DNA of 64,000 nucleotides from DASPNM01 sp035626515 (GTDB lineage Bacteria; Bacteroidota; Bacteroidia; Chitinophagales; Chitinophagaceae), in NCBI GenBank assembly GCA_035626515.1, contig DASPNM010000029.1:1-64000 (forward strand), written 5' to 3'. Positions 51,534 through 60,435 of this stretch are shown in pieces. Under the pieces are notes generated by a model, which worked only from the letters and a program-made list of their open reading frames with translations, searched no databases and was not told where the DNA came from. The translations under genes and the position numbers were made by a program. Positions within the stretch are counted from its first letter, which is position 1; each line of letters starts with the position of its first letter.

Positions 51534-51895
51534 TGGAGCGCTGCAATCAATAAAGGGCAAAAGTTATTATCTCGAGAGGATTGCCGAAAGATCATCGTTG
51601 ACTCTCTGGTTTATTTGAGCGGTCTGGGAAAGGTGGAGGTATATGCTTTTGTTGGCGCAGGGACTCACTGGCGATCCGGCTGCACAACAGACGAATGGGT
51701 CTGCAAAAACTGAAATATATCCATAACAATCCCGTGGCAAAGCGTCCCTGCGACTACGCGTACTCTTCGGCAAAGTATTATGACCGTGATGAAAAGGATT
51801 TCGCTTTTTTGAAAGGTCTGTGGGAGTTATATGAGAGATTTACGGGGTTGCTGTGCACCGTTGTTGGTTCGTGCGGACACGAACCAATCAGGTAA
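51534..51895 (+). pseudogene. Remnant of a REP-associated tyrosine transposase (RAYT, IS200-like)
   Basis: Two RAYT pieces are visible in different frames. From 51534, AINKGQKLLSREDCRKIIV and SLVYLSGLGKVEVYAFV match the N-terminal half, which normally runs into the HUH motif. From 51695 the sequence reads GLQKLKYIHNNPVAKRPC followed by YAYSSAKYYDRDEKDF, the usual C-terminal signature. The HUH motif and catalytic tyrosine region between them are missing, so the gene has suffered a deletion plus frameshift and is dead. It sits between two hairpins of REP type with the shared core GTTCGTG. Confidence 0.78.
51864..51887. repeat. REP-like hairpin, right side of transposase remnant
   Basis: TTGGTTCGTG and CACGAACCAA are exact reverse complements around CGGA. 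It overlaps the last codons of the transposase remnant. Confidence 0.72.
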
Positions 51896-51924
51896 TGCGG
51901 TGGTTGACACAACGCACAGGGACA

Positions 51925-51956
51925 CAAAAAAATGCCCCGCGTTGGCGGGGCATTTT
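51925..51956 (-). terminator. Terminator of the susC-susD-DUF4397 transcript
   Basis: AAAATGCCCCGC and GCGGGGCATTTT form a 12-base stem around GTTG. On the minus strand a run of T follows, 18 bases past the DUF4397 stop. Confidence 0.9.
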
Positions 51957-51973
51957 ACCATTCCGGCGGCCGT

Positions 51974-52762
51974 TTAATAATTTGCAAATATCGACAGCGC
52001 TCGAACCGTACTGGAACCATTCAGGTCGTTCCTCCAGCTGCCGCGGAAGACGAGCGTATAGCTGCGCTTGCGGGTAGGAGTGAGGATCGCCTGGATGTTG
52101 CTGTAGCTGGTCACCGGCGGGGTTCCGGAAACCGTGCGGTTTTGCAGGTTTGTCCCGCTTCCCGTCGGGCGGATGTAAAAGGTATCTGTTACCGCTGCCG
52201 CAAAAGGAATAAACTCTGTGACTTCTGTTTCCCGGACGTTCGAGAATATGACTGCGTTTCTTTTTACGGAAAAAATATCAAATCCGGTAGGCAGCGCCGA
52301 AGGGTTGTACACGAAATTGGCAAACCGCAGCCTCGCCGTGGTATCAGACGGCACTACAATGTTCGTGTTCACGGTCTTCTGTTTGGGCGATGTAATGGTG
52401 TCGTAAATAAAAATCGTGTAGTTCTTCGAAGCCTGCAGATTTTCCGAAAAGGAAAGGGTGGCCTGAGTAGTGGTACTGGACGTGTCCCGCACCAGGAAGG
52501 CATGCAATCCACCGGGCACATTGAAGCCGTAGCCGGTGGTGGGAAATACACTTCCACTCGACATCAGCGCCCCGGTTACCGGTTTCGCGTTTACATACAC
52601 GTAATTCCTGCTCGCATTCACCATCGCCATATAAACCTGCACCACGCTGCTGTTGCTGAGATCACTTTGCGTCGCGAACTTACTGTCGAAGGTTTTCTCG
52701 CAGGAAGTCAATACCCCGCCGAACCCAACAAGCAAGATCGCGTATAATCTGAATAATTTCAT
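51974..52762 (-). CDS. DUF4397 lipoprotein
   Basis: From the ATG at 52762 the protein has 262 residues. The lipobox is VLTSC (cysteine about 21). Two beta-sandwich DUF4397-like halves follow: VVQVYMAMVNASRNYVYVNA and TTARLRFANFVYNPSALPTG, each starting a domain with the strand pattern RxxNxxP...D. The protein should be outer-membrane anchored. It is the last gene of the susC-susD operon (23-base gap to susD), so it is probably a third surface component of the uptake system. Confidence 0.85.
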   Translation of the reverse strand: MKLFRLYAILLVGFGGVLTSCEKTFDSKFATQSDLSNSSVVQVYMAMVNASRNYVYVNAKPVTGALMSSGSVFPTTGYGFNVPGGLHAFLVRDTSSTTTQATLSFSENLQASKNYTIFIYDTITSPKQKTVNTNIVVPSDTTARLRFANFVYNPSALPTGFDIFSVKRNAVIFSNVRETEVTEFIPFAAAVTDTFYIRPTGSGTNLQNRTVSGTPPVTSYSNIQAILTPTRKRSYTLVFRGSWRNDLNGSSTVRALSIFANY

Positions 52763-52785
52763 AAACGTCAATTTTCAAAAAGTGG

Positions 52786-54432
52786 TTATTCGGGTTTAGA
52801 GAACCAGGGTTCTTTCGTAATATAATCCGGTGCGAAGGCGCCCAGGCGGTTCAGCTCATCCACGTTGTAGAGGTATTCCGAGTTGAATCGCGGCCGCTGC
52901 CGGTAAATCAGCTTTCCGAAATTGTTCGCGAACAGATCGCTTCCGCTCGGCGGCACGAAGTCCCGGTATACCGGGTAGCCCGTCACCGGATCCGGGTCGC
53001 CGTTGTAATGATATCTTCGCATGTCCACCCAGGTCTCCACAACGCCCCAGCCGTACAGCGCAATGTACTTCTGAAGCATGATGTGCGAGAGCGTCAGGTT
53101 GTTGGCGGTCGGCACCACGAACGGATTCGCCAGGTACGCTGCGCGGGAAGCCGGTGTGATGCGTCGCGATACAGGCACATTCTCTTCGTAATCGCTGATG
53201 AGCTGGTCGAAATTCAGGTTAATACCCTGCACATAGGCAGTGAGCGCACCGGGCTTATCCCCTTTGCGCCACAGCGCTTCTGCTTTTACAAACTTCATCT
53301 CGGCTGCGCTGATGATAGGCCATACCGGGTTGTTGCGAAAAACGTAGCGTGCCGTTGCATCGCTTCCGGTTGTGCTGGAGAAAAGTCCGCCCCAAAAATT
53401 GTGCGGCTGATCTGCTGTCGGCAATCCATCAGTCCCTCTGTTCGGGCGTATGCCTTTGTACGTACCATTCGGGTTTTCACGGATGATGTAAGGAGCCCTT
53501 GGATCCACTGTGCCCGTCGGGAATTGCCCGTTCAACCCCGACATCAGATCGGCAATGAAGCGGGTCTGGCGGAAGGTTCCAATATTTCCGCGGAAGGGGC
53601 TGTAGAAGCTATACGTTCCTGCACCGCCTGCGTTGGACCAGCGCAAATTGGTATTCTCGGCGTTGGTCTGCATTGCCAGGTCGCAGTATTTGATCACGGA
53701 GTCCGGCTTGTACTGTGCAGATTTGTTCGTATACCGGTGGTACGTTTTTGCGAGTACAGCATAAACGAACTTTTTCCACTTGTTCACGTCGCCGCCGTTC
53801 ATGTAGCTGTCGCCGCGGTTGAGGTTTGACTGGCTGACGCTGTCGCCCGTTCTTGAAAGAAAGTCAAGCGCGGTGTGACAAAGGCCGATGACCCCTTCGT
53901 ACACATCCTGCTGCGGATCATATTTAAATATGAGCTGCTCCGGACGAAAGGCTTCGCGATAGATGATGTCATCCGTTACGTCTGTTGTGGTCATGAAGCC
54001 CCAGGCACGGATCGCATAAGCGACGCCCACGTAGTCCCATTTCTTTTCTTCGGTGCCCCACTGGATGATGCGGGATACATTTTGACCATGCCCGTAGTAA
54101 AGCATAGCCCAGATATCCCCCATGTTGTCGGGTGCGGTGGTACCGTAAAAATCGCCCATCATGTCCTGGCGGTTGCCTGTTGAATTCGTCGCCCAGTTCT
54201 GAATGAATTTTCCTATGTGCTGCGCGTCGCGCTGGATGCCGTACAGGGTTCCGTTGGCCGAATGGAAGACCACCATGCCGGCCTGCACACCCGGAAGGAT
54301 GGTTTCGATCGGTACCCGGACGGGAGCATTCGGGTTGGCAAATGATTCATCTATTTTTTTCGTGCACCCGCCTAAAAACAACAGGCTTCCCGTGACGGCA
54401 GTTACTGATAGAATTTTTATGATGCTTTTCAT
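52786..54432 (-). CDS. SusD/RagB family nutrient-binding lipoprotein
   Basis: The 548-residue protein has lipobox FLGGC (cysteine 23). Its mature part shows the SusD helical tetratricopeptide-like scaffold: YAIRAWGFMTTTDVTDDIIY, SAAEMKFVKAEALWRKGDKP and ALYGWGVVETWVDMRRYHY. SusD proteins cap the SusC barrel and bind the ligand. It directly follows susC (19-base gap). No glycoside hydrolase or other degradative gene is nearby, so the ligand cannot be guessed from the neighbourhood. Confidence 0.94.
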   Translation of the reverse strand: MKSIIKILSVTAVTGSLLFLGGCTKKIDESFANPNAPVRVPIETILPGVQAGMVVFHSANGTLYGIQRDAQHIGKFIQNWATNSTGNRQDMMGDFYGTTAPDNMGDIWAMLYYGHGQNVSRIIQWGTEEKKWDYVGVAYAIRAWGFMTTTDVTDDIIYREAFRPEQLIFKYDPQQDVYEGVIGLCHTALDFLSRTGDSVSQSNLNRGDSYMNGGDVNKWKKFVYAVLAKTYHRYTNKSAQYKPDSVIKYCDLAMQTNAENTNLRWSNAGGAGTYSFYSPFRGNIGTFRQTRFIADLMSGLNGQFPTGTVDPRAPYIIRENPNGTYKGIRPNRGTDGLPTADQPHNFWGGLFSSTTGSDATARYVFRNNPVWPIISAAEMKFVKAEALWRKGDKPGALTAYVQGINLNFDQLISDYEENVPVSRRITPASRAAYLANPFVVPTANNLTLSHIMLQKYIALYGWGVVETWVDMRRYHYNGDPDPVTGYPVYRDFVPPSGSDLFANNFGKLIYRQRPRFNSEYLYNVDELNRLGAFAPDYITKEPWFSKPE

Positions 54433-54451
54433 GTTGATTCCATTTTGAATT

Positions 54452-57400
54452 TTAGAAGGAGGCCTTTAATCCGAAATTCACGCTCAGTGGCGCCGGCAGC
54501 GTGCCGTAATCGTAACCGAAAGCACCCACGCCGCGTCCACCCGCCGTATTTCCATTGATCGCCGGGTCCGCACCGCTGTAGTTCGTTAAGACGACCAGAT
54601 CGTTGCCCGTGATGAAGGCGCTGAGATTCTTCACCGCGCGGATCCAGTCCTTGGGGAAGCTGTAGCTGACCGTGATGTCGCGCAGGCGGAACCAGTTCAC
54701 GTCCCGCTCGACAAATTCCTCATCCGGGAGCGCCGAATAATATGCATCATTAAAAGCCGGAATAACGACGATGGTGTTTGGCGTAGGGTTGCCGCTGTTC
54801 TGCAAACCATCGTTCAGCACCCCCTGGATCACCCGCGGACGGTACCGGTCAGCCGTGAACTTGCTGACTCCATTCACGGACAGGAACAGATTCGTTCCGT
54901 TGAAGATATCGCCACCGACTTTGAGATCCCAGAGCATGCTCAACTTCCAGTTCTTCCAGCGCACACTGTTCGACCAGCCCAGCGAGAAGTCCGGATTCCT
55001 GTCCCCAATCACGCTGTATACTCCGCCGCTTGAGATCGGCAACCCGTTCGACGGGTTGATCAGGATCTGGCCGGCATTGTTACGGAGGTAAGTTGAGCCC
55101 GTAAGGGAAGTGGTGGGCCCATTGAGCTTTAACCCGCCGCGAGCCGTATACAGCCAGGTGTCGGCAATGTAATACTCCTGCACGCTCGGGGGAAGTTTCA
55201 CGACCCTGTTCCGCATGCGGTTGAAGTTGAACTGCATATCCCAATTAAGGTTCTTCTGGCGCATCACTCCGTAGTTGACCGTCATCTCGATGCCCTTGTT
55301 CCTCGTGGAGCCTGCGTTTTGGGTATTCAGCACAAAGCCGGTTCCGTAGCTGAGGCGGAAATTCTCGATGATCTGCCCTTTGTTGAGGGTGTTATAATAA
55401 GTCACTTCGAAATTCAACCGGTTCTTAAACATCCGGAATTCCATACCGGCCTCGTAGGTGCTCTGCTTTTCCGGCTCCAATTCGGCGTTGTTGTTAAAGA
55501 ACCCGTACGTATATCCACCTCCGCTGGCCTGGTTATCCACGAAAACTGACTGGGTAGAATAAGGCGAGTTCAACCTCGCGGTATTCGCAAGCGAGGTGCG
55601 GATTTTCCAGTAGCTCAGCAGGTCGCCCGTCTTCAGCGTCGGGAAAATATCGCTCATGATGATGCTCAGGCTCACCCCGGGGTAGTTGTATCGCCGGTTC
55701 TTTTTGGGCAGCGTGGATGCTTCTTCAAAGCGATGGGTATAATTCAGGAATGCGAGGTTCTTGAAGCTGACTGCAAATTCCCCGAAATATGCGAGCTGCC
55801 GGGTTTGCACGAAGTTCGGCATCCCAAACTTGTTGCGGTTAAGCCGCAGGCGCGTGTTTACCCGGGTTACGGTGCTGTCCATATAGCTACCGAGCAGCGC
55901 CTGGAGATCCTTTTCGGAGAGAATAGTAGGCGTTCCGTTAATTGTTTTGTACATGCGTCCGTTTCCAGCAGCATTATTCACCTGGCCCACGGAGTCCACG
56001 ATTCCCGTTCCGTAAACTGCCCACATTTCCGTCTTATAATCCTGCCACATCGTTCCACCCATCAAACGCAGGTTCAGATTTTTCAAAACGGTTTTCTTCA
56101 GGGTGGTGGTGATGGTGTGGTTGTAGCCCGTATAGTGGCGCCAATAATTATCCAGCGATCCGCCCACCGAAAGGCTCGACATGTAAAATGACTGGGGATG
56201 GAAGAACAAAAATCCCGTTTGGTCATAAGTGTCGTATCCAAACCGGCCTGTGAACCCCAGCCAGTCAAACGGATTCAGGTTTACACCCAGTGTATAAGTC
56301 TGGCGGGAAAGCTCGTCGCGGCCCTTGTTGCGGTTCACGTTCCACAGCGGATTGTCATACTCTCCGATGGCCGAGTTCAGTTCGTACAAATCAATCTTGT
56401 CGCCGGTCTGCACATTTTCAAACTGGCGAAGGTCATTCGTCTGTGGCCAGATCAGCAGTCCGAGCAGGTAGCCGCCCGCGCTGCGCTGAACCTTGTCATT
56501 TTCAGACCGCGTGTATGCAAATGAGGGAATCAGCTCAAATTTCCCTTTCCAGAATTTTGTGGTGTTGGAGATCCGGAACGTATAGCGCAGATAATCGTTG
56601 TTCGGCACCACGCCCCGCTGGTCGAAAAGGCTTCCCGACAGGCGGAACTTCGACTCTTTGAACCCGAAATCCAGGCCCAGGTTGTGTGTTTGTGCAAAAC
56701 CGGTCCGGAAGAATGCGTCGCGGTTATTGAACAGCACGGTGCCTTCGGGGTAAGCCGGACCGAATTTGCGAAACGTCTGGCTCGTGCCGGTATTGGGAAC
56801 TCCGTTGGTTCCTTCCATGTAGCCACCCAGCACTTCCGGCCACCGGGTGACGCGCTGGAAGCGGAAGCTGTTGTCGTACTGAACCCCCAGCTTGTTGGTC
56901 TTTGATTTCCGTGTCGTGATGACAATGGCGCCCGAGCTGGCCTGGCTTCCATAAAGGGCCGTGGCCTCAGGTCCCTTCAGCACCGTAATGCTTTCAATGT
57001 CGTTCGGGTTGAGGTCCGCAATGCGGTTCTGATAATCGCTGATGCGGTTCGGCTTATCCGACGCGAGCCCGTTCGTGGAACCACCCGAGGAAGTTTCATT
57101 CAGAGTCGAGTTGTCCATGATCACACCGTCCACGATAAACAGCGGCTGGTTGCTCAGCGAAAGTGAGTTGAATCCACGCAACACGATGGCCGTGGATGCA
57201 CCGGCGAGGCCGGAAGTCGGGTCAATCGTAAGTCCGGCAACCCTGCCCTGAAGACTGTTCAGGAAGTTTTCCCTCTGGGTTTCCTGGATGTCTTCACCTT
57301 TTACCGTCTGCACCGAGTAGCCGAGTGAACGCGGCGTCCTCCGGATGTCCATTGCCGTGACGACCACTTCACCCATGGTGTTGTCCGCCGTTTTCAGCGA

Positions 57401-57688
57401 AACTCCAATGTTGGTGCTGTCGCCGGGTTTGATCTCCACGGTCTGATAACCGACATAAGAGAGCTGCAGCGTCTCGCCGGGGTTTACGCGGATGCTGAAC
57501 CTTCCGTTGGCATCCGTCTGAACGGCGCGCCGGGTGCCCTTCACCCGAACCGTTACTCCCGCCATCGGGGTCTTGTTGTCGTCCGACAATACCGTACCGG
57601 TAACCGTTCGTTCCTGCGCCAGCAAAGTGGTCGGCAGTAGAAACAGCACCAGCAACAGCGTCAAAAGCAATCGGAGAGTTTTTCTCAT
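54452..57688 (-). CDS. SusC/RagA family TonB-linked outer membrane protein
   Basis: The 1078-residue protein has a signal peptide, a CarboxypepD_reg-like domain (RTVTGTVLSDDNKTPMAGVT onward, about 26-110), and a plug domain with SLGYSVQTVKGEDIQETQRE and GRVAGLTIDPTSGLAGAS. The large C-terminal barrel ends LSVNFGLKASF. The plug shows IVLRGFNSLSLSNQPLFIVD, the SusC signature. It imports oligomeric nutrients with SusD. It stands between a DeoR-type regulator and susD on the same strand, with 41 and 19 bases between genes. Confidence 0.96.
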   Translation of the reverse strand: MRKTLRLLLTLLLVLFLLPTTLLAQERTVTGTVLSDDNKTPMAGVTVRVKGTRRAVQTDANGRFSIRVNPGETLQLSYVGYQTVEIKPGDSTNIGVSLKTADNTMGEVVVTAMDIRRTPRSLGYSVQTVKGEDIQETQRENFLNSLQGRVAGLTIDPTSGLAGASTAIVLRGFNSLSLSNQPLFIVDGVIMDNSTLNETSSGGSTNGLASDKPNRISDYQNRIADLNPNDIESITVLKGPEATALYGSQASSGAIVITTRKSKTNKLGVQYDNSFRFQRVTRWPEVLGGYMEGTNGVPNTGTSQTFRKFGPAYPEGTVLFNNRDAFFRTGFAQTHNLGLDFGFKESKFRLSGSLFDQRGVVPNNDYLRYTFRISNTTKFWKGKFELIPSFAYTRSENDKVQRSAGGYLLGLLIWPQTNDLRQFENVQTGDKIDLYELNSAIGEYDNPLWNVNRNKGRDELSRQTYTLGVNLNPFDWLGFTGRFGYDTYDQTGFLFFHPQSFYMSSLSVGGSLDNYWRHYTGYNHTITTTLKKTVLKNLNLRLMGGTMWQDYKTEMWAVYGTGIVDSVGQVNNAAGNGRMYKTINGTPTILSEKDLQALLGSYMDSTVTRVNTRLRLNRNKFGMPNFVQTRQLAYFGEFAVSFKNLAFLNYTHRFEEASTLPKKNRRYNYPGVSLSIIMSDIFPTLKTGDLLSYWKIRTSLANTARLNSPYSTQSVFVDNQASGGGYTYGFFNNNAELEPEKQSTYEAGMEFRMFKNRLNFEVTYYNTLNKGQIIENFRLSYGTGFVLNTQNAGSTRNKGIEMTVNYGVMRQKNLNWDMQFNFNRMRNRVVKLPPSVQEYYIADTWLYTARGGLKLNGPTTSLTGSTYLRNNAGQILINPSNGLPISSGGVYSVIGDRNPDFSLGWSNSVRWKNWKLSMLWDLKVGGDIFNGTNLFLSVNGVSKFTADRYRPRVIQGVLNDGLQNSGNPTPNTIVVIPAFNDAYYSALPDEEFVERDVNWFRLRDITVSYSFPKDWIRAVKNLSAFITGNDLVVLTNYSGADPAINGNTAGGRGVGAFGYDYGTLPAPLSVNFGLKASF

Positions 57689-57729
57689 AGCTGTTATTTT
57701 AAAAATGTATAATAAGTGATTACAATGTT

Positions 57730-58479
57730 TTATAAAAGCTGAATTCCAACGGCGGCGTAAGGCTGGAGCATCGGATCATCCGGGTTCAGCTCGGTAATTA
57801 ATATATCTATATCGTTCAAATTACAGACATGGATGGGTTGCACCGTATTTATTTTTTCAGAGATAGCAAGGCAAACCACTTTTTTGGATGACTCGATCAT
57901 GGCCTTTTTCAGCTGCACCACGTCCCAGTCGTTGTCGGTGATCCCATGCTCCCGGTCAATGGCATTGGTACCCAGAAAGCAGAGATCCGCCTTTACGTCA
58001 CGAATTTTTGCGATTGCCTCCGGCCCCAGGGTAATCTTTGAGCTTTTGGAAACCTTGTCGCCCACCAGGATGACGTCGATGTTAGGGTGATTCATGTATT
58101 CCACGATCGCCGGAATGCTTCCGGAAATGAAGGTGGCTTTTAGCTCGGGAGGAAGACAGCGGGCCATTTCAATGATTGTGGTCCCCCCACTGGTTAGAAT
58201 GAACATCCCGCTGCGGATAAGCCCGATTGCTTTTTTTGCGATCCGGATCTTTTCGTTTTGGGAATACACGCCGTTTCTTGGGAACTGCATGTGGTTGAAC
58301 GCATGCGAAAGCGCCCCGCCGTGGACCTTAATCACCTTTCCCTCGCTGGCCAGTTCCTGCAGATCTCGCCGAATGGTGTCTTCCGACACATTGATCTCGC
58401 TGCACAAAGTGGAAGAAAGCACCTTGTTGTGCAGGTTAACCTGATGCAGGATGTAGGCCTGTCTCTCCTTTTTGAGCAT
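57730..58479 (-). CDS. DeoR/GlpR family transcription regulator
   Basis: The 249-residue protein has an N-terminal winged helix-turn-helix (ERQAYILHQVNLHNKVLSST, then VSEDTIRRDLQELASEGKVI). The C-terminal sugar-phosphate-sensing DeoRC domain starts near 75 and includes GMFILTSGGTTIIEMARCL and ADLCFLGTNAIDREHGITD. These regulators usually repress sugar or polyol use and are relieved by a phosphorylated sugar. It lies 41 bases upstream of susC on the same strand and may regulate the susCD genes; that link is inferred from position only. Confidence 0.9.
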   Translation of the reverse strand: MLKKERQAYILHQVNLHNKVLSSTLCSEINVSEDTIRRDLQELASEGKVIKVHGGALSHAFNHMQFPRNGVYSQNEKIRIAKKAIGLIRSGMFILTSGGTTIIEMARCLPPELKATFISGSIPAIVEYMNHPNIDVILVGDKVSKSSKITLGPEAIAKIRDVKADLCFLGTNAIDREHGITDNDWDVVQLKKAMIESSKKVVCLAISEKINTVQPIHVCNLNDIDILITELNPDDPMLQPYAAVGIQLL

Positions 58480-58566
58480 CAGTTAATTTTAGTCTTGGGA
58501 AAGGTAAATGAATTTCCCGCAAAAAAACGCAGAAACCGGAAAATATTTGCAGAACTGCGTGGGACG

Positions 58567-59055
58567 CTATTTTCCGAAAGTGAACCGGACGCTCAGCCCG
58601 ACGGCGGCAGGTTCGAAGTTAATGTCCGGGAAAAGATTCAGCTCGGGCTTCCAGTCCAGTGAAAGATTGATCGGTACGGCCGGGAATTTGTAATCCAGTC
58701 CCACAATGCCCTGCGCCCCGAAATTCGGATTCGTTTCGTCCCGCTGGTGGTTAGGGTTATAGGACTTCAGGAAAGCGACATACCCGCCCGCTCCATAAGA
58801 CCATTGCAGGCCGGCGGCCGAAAGTGGATTGTGGATTTCCGCCAGCACGCCGATGGCCAGCGGATTGCTGAAGGTGAGCAGCCCCTCAATTGCGGTCCTG
58901 TCGCTCACGAAGTGTTTTAGGGAAACCGAATTATTCACCATCGGAGCGCTGCTGCTCAGCCTGATGCCGACTCCCGTGGAATAATTCTGCGCGCTTGCAG
59001 TTTGCAACAACAAAACTGCAGTTAAACCGATGATCCCAGCCCGGAGCTTCTTCAT
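58567..59055 (-). CDS. Small outer-membrane beta-barrel protein
   Basis: The 162-residue protein has a signal peptide (MKKLRAGIIGLTAVLLLQTA). The rest is short strands ending in FTFGK: GVGIRLSSSAPMVNNSVSL, GLQWSYGAGGYVAFL, QGIVGLDYKFPAVPINLSLD, EPAAVGLSVRFTFG. It resembles eight-stranded OmpA/OmpX-like barrels. Function is unknown. It is transcribed divergently from nhaD (96-base gap). Confidence 0.78.
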   Translation of the reverse strand: MKKLRAGIIGLTAVLLLQTASAQNYSTGVGIRLSSSAPMVNNSVSLKHFVSDRTAIEGLLTFSNPLAIGVLAEIHNPLSAAGLQWSYGAGGYVAFLKSYNPNHQRDETNPNFGAQGIVGLDYKFPAVPINLSLDWKPELNLFPDINFEPAAVGLSVRFTFGK

Positions 59056-59151
59056 ACGTTGGAGGATTTAATTCATTCAACGAAAAATGGTGCCATCGCG
59101 GTCTAAACGAAATGTAAAAAGTTCTTATCTGGGATTGTATTTTCGCTGAAC

Positions 59152-60432
59152 ATGGCAATCGCGATCCTGCTCATCTTTGTCCTCGGCTATCTGTCCATTG
59201 CGCTGGAGCACACCATCCGGATCAACAAGGCCGCGACCGCGCTGATCACGGGAGTGCTCTGCTGGACGCTGTACATTGTTTTCGCACAGGATAAAGAAGC
59301 AGTTAGCGAAAGCCTGGCACATCATCTGGGCGAGCTTTCCCAGATCCTGTTTTTTCTGCTGGGCGCAATGACCATCGTAGAGCTCATCGACGCACACGAC
59401 GGCTTCGAGCTGATCACCCAGCGGATCCATACGGTAAGCAAAAGAAAACTTACCTGGACCCTCGCCGTGATCACCTTCTTCATGTCCGCTGTACTGGACA
59501 ACCTCACCACCGCGATCGTTATGGTGTCGCTTGTGAAGAAGCTGGTGACCAAACCAAATGACCGGCTGATGCTTGCGGGCCTGATCGTAATCGCAGCCAA
59601 TGCGGGTGGCGCCTGGTCGCCCATCGGCGACGTTACGACGACGATGCTTTGGATCGGCGGGCAGATTACGGCGGGCAACATCATCGTCAAGCTCATTTTG
59701 CCAAGCCTGGTATGCCTGCTCGTTCCGTTGCTTTTCATGCAGCTGGTGTTTCGCGGCCAGGTGCGCAGGCCTTCGGAAACAGCAGGGGGGATTGTGGCCC
59801 GGCCGGTGCCTCGCGAAGGAAAAATCATTTTCATTGCCGGCGTCCTGATCCTGCTGATGGTGCCGGTTTTCAAAACGGTAACTCATCTTCCGCCTTTCAT
59901 GGGCATACTGATCGGACTCGGAATTCTTTGGGTCCTCACTGAGATTCTGCACGGAGAAAAGGACGAGGCCCAGCGGGCAACCTACACCGTGGCACATGCG
60001 CTCAGACGAATCGATACCCCCAGCGTACTCTTTTTTCTCGGTATTCTCCTGGCGGTAGCAGCGCTGGAGTCCACGGGTCAACTGGCCCTTGCATCGGCCT
60101 GGCTGAATGAGACCCTCGGAGATCTTGATCTGATAGCGATTTCAATTGGCTTGCTGTCGGCAATAGTTGACAACGTGCCGTTGGTTGCCGCGACGCAGGG
60201 TATGTACAGCCTGGAGCAATACCCGACGGATCACTATTTCTGGGAATTTCTCGCTTATACCACCGGCACCGGCGGGAGTGTGCTCATCATCGGGTCGGCG
60301 GCGGGCGTCGCCGCGATGGGAATTGAAAAGATCAACTTTATCTGGTACCTGAAGCGAATTGCCTGGCTCGCGCTGCTCGGTTATTTCGCGGGAGCGCTGG
60401 TGTATATCCTGCAGCACCGCATTTTCGGTTGA
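59152..60432 (+). CDS. nhaD: Sodium:proton antiporter NhaD
   Basis: The 426-residue membrane protein has about twelve transmembrane helices. Family features include FLLGAMTIVELIDAHDGFEL, the SAVLDNLTTAIVMVSLV segment with a membrane aspartate, NAGGAWSPIGDVTTTMLWI, and the late SAIVDNVPLVAATQGM. NhaD proteins of the ion transporter superfamily exchange Na+ (or Li+) for H+ at the inner membrane for salt and pH homeostasis. It stands alone on the plus strand between a barrel gene and the OstA-like gene. The latter ends 3 bases from its stop. Confidence 0.94.
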   Translation: MAIAILLIFVLGYLSIALEHTIRINKAATALITGVLCWTLYIVFAQDKEAVSESLAHHLGELSQILFFLLGAMTIVELIDAHDGFELITQRIHTVSKRKLTWTLAVITFFMSAVLDNLTTAIVMVSLVKKLVTKPNDRLMLAGLIVIAANAGGAWSPIGDVTTTMLWIGGQITAGNIIVKLILPSLVCLLVPLLFMQLVFRGQVRRPSETAGGIVARPVPREGKIIFIAGVLILLMVPVFKTVTHLPPFMGILIGLGILWVLTEILHGEKDEAQRATYTVAHALRRIDTPSVLFFLGILLAVAALESTGQLALASAWLNETLGDLDLIAISIGLLSAIVDNVPLVAATQGMYSLEQYPTDHYFWEFLAYTTGTGGSVLIIGSAAGVAAMGIEKINFIWYLKRIAWLALLGYFAGALVYILQHRIFG

Positions 60433-60435
60433 AGA

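Noticed and set aside
59125..60081. 318-codon open frame antisense to nhaD
   Set aside because: It is the complement of a GC-rich real gene. The translation is low-complexity (H, Q, D, R) and nhaD is unmistakable.
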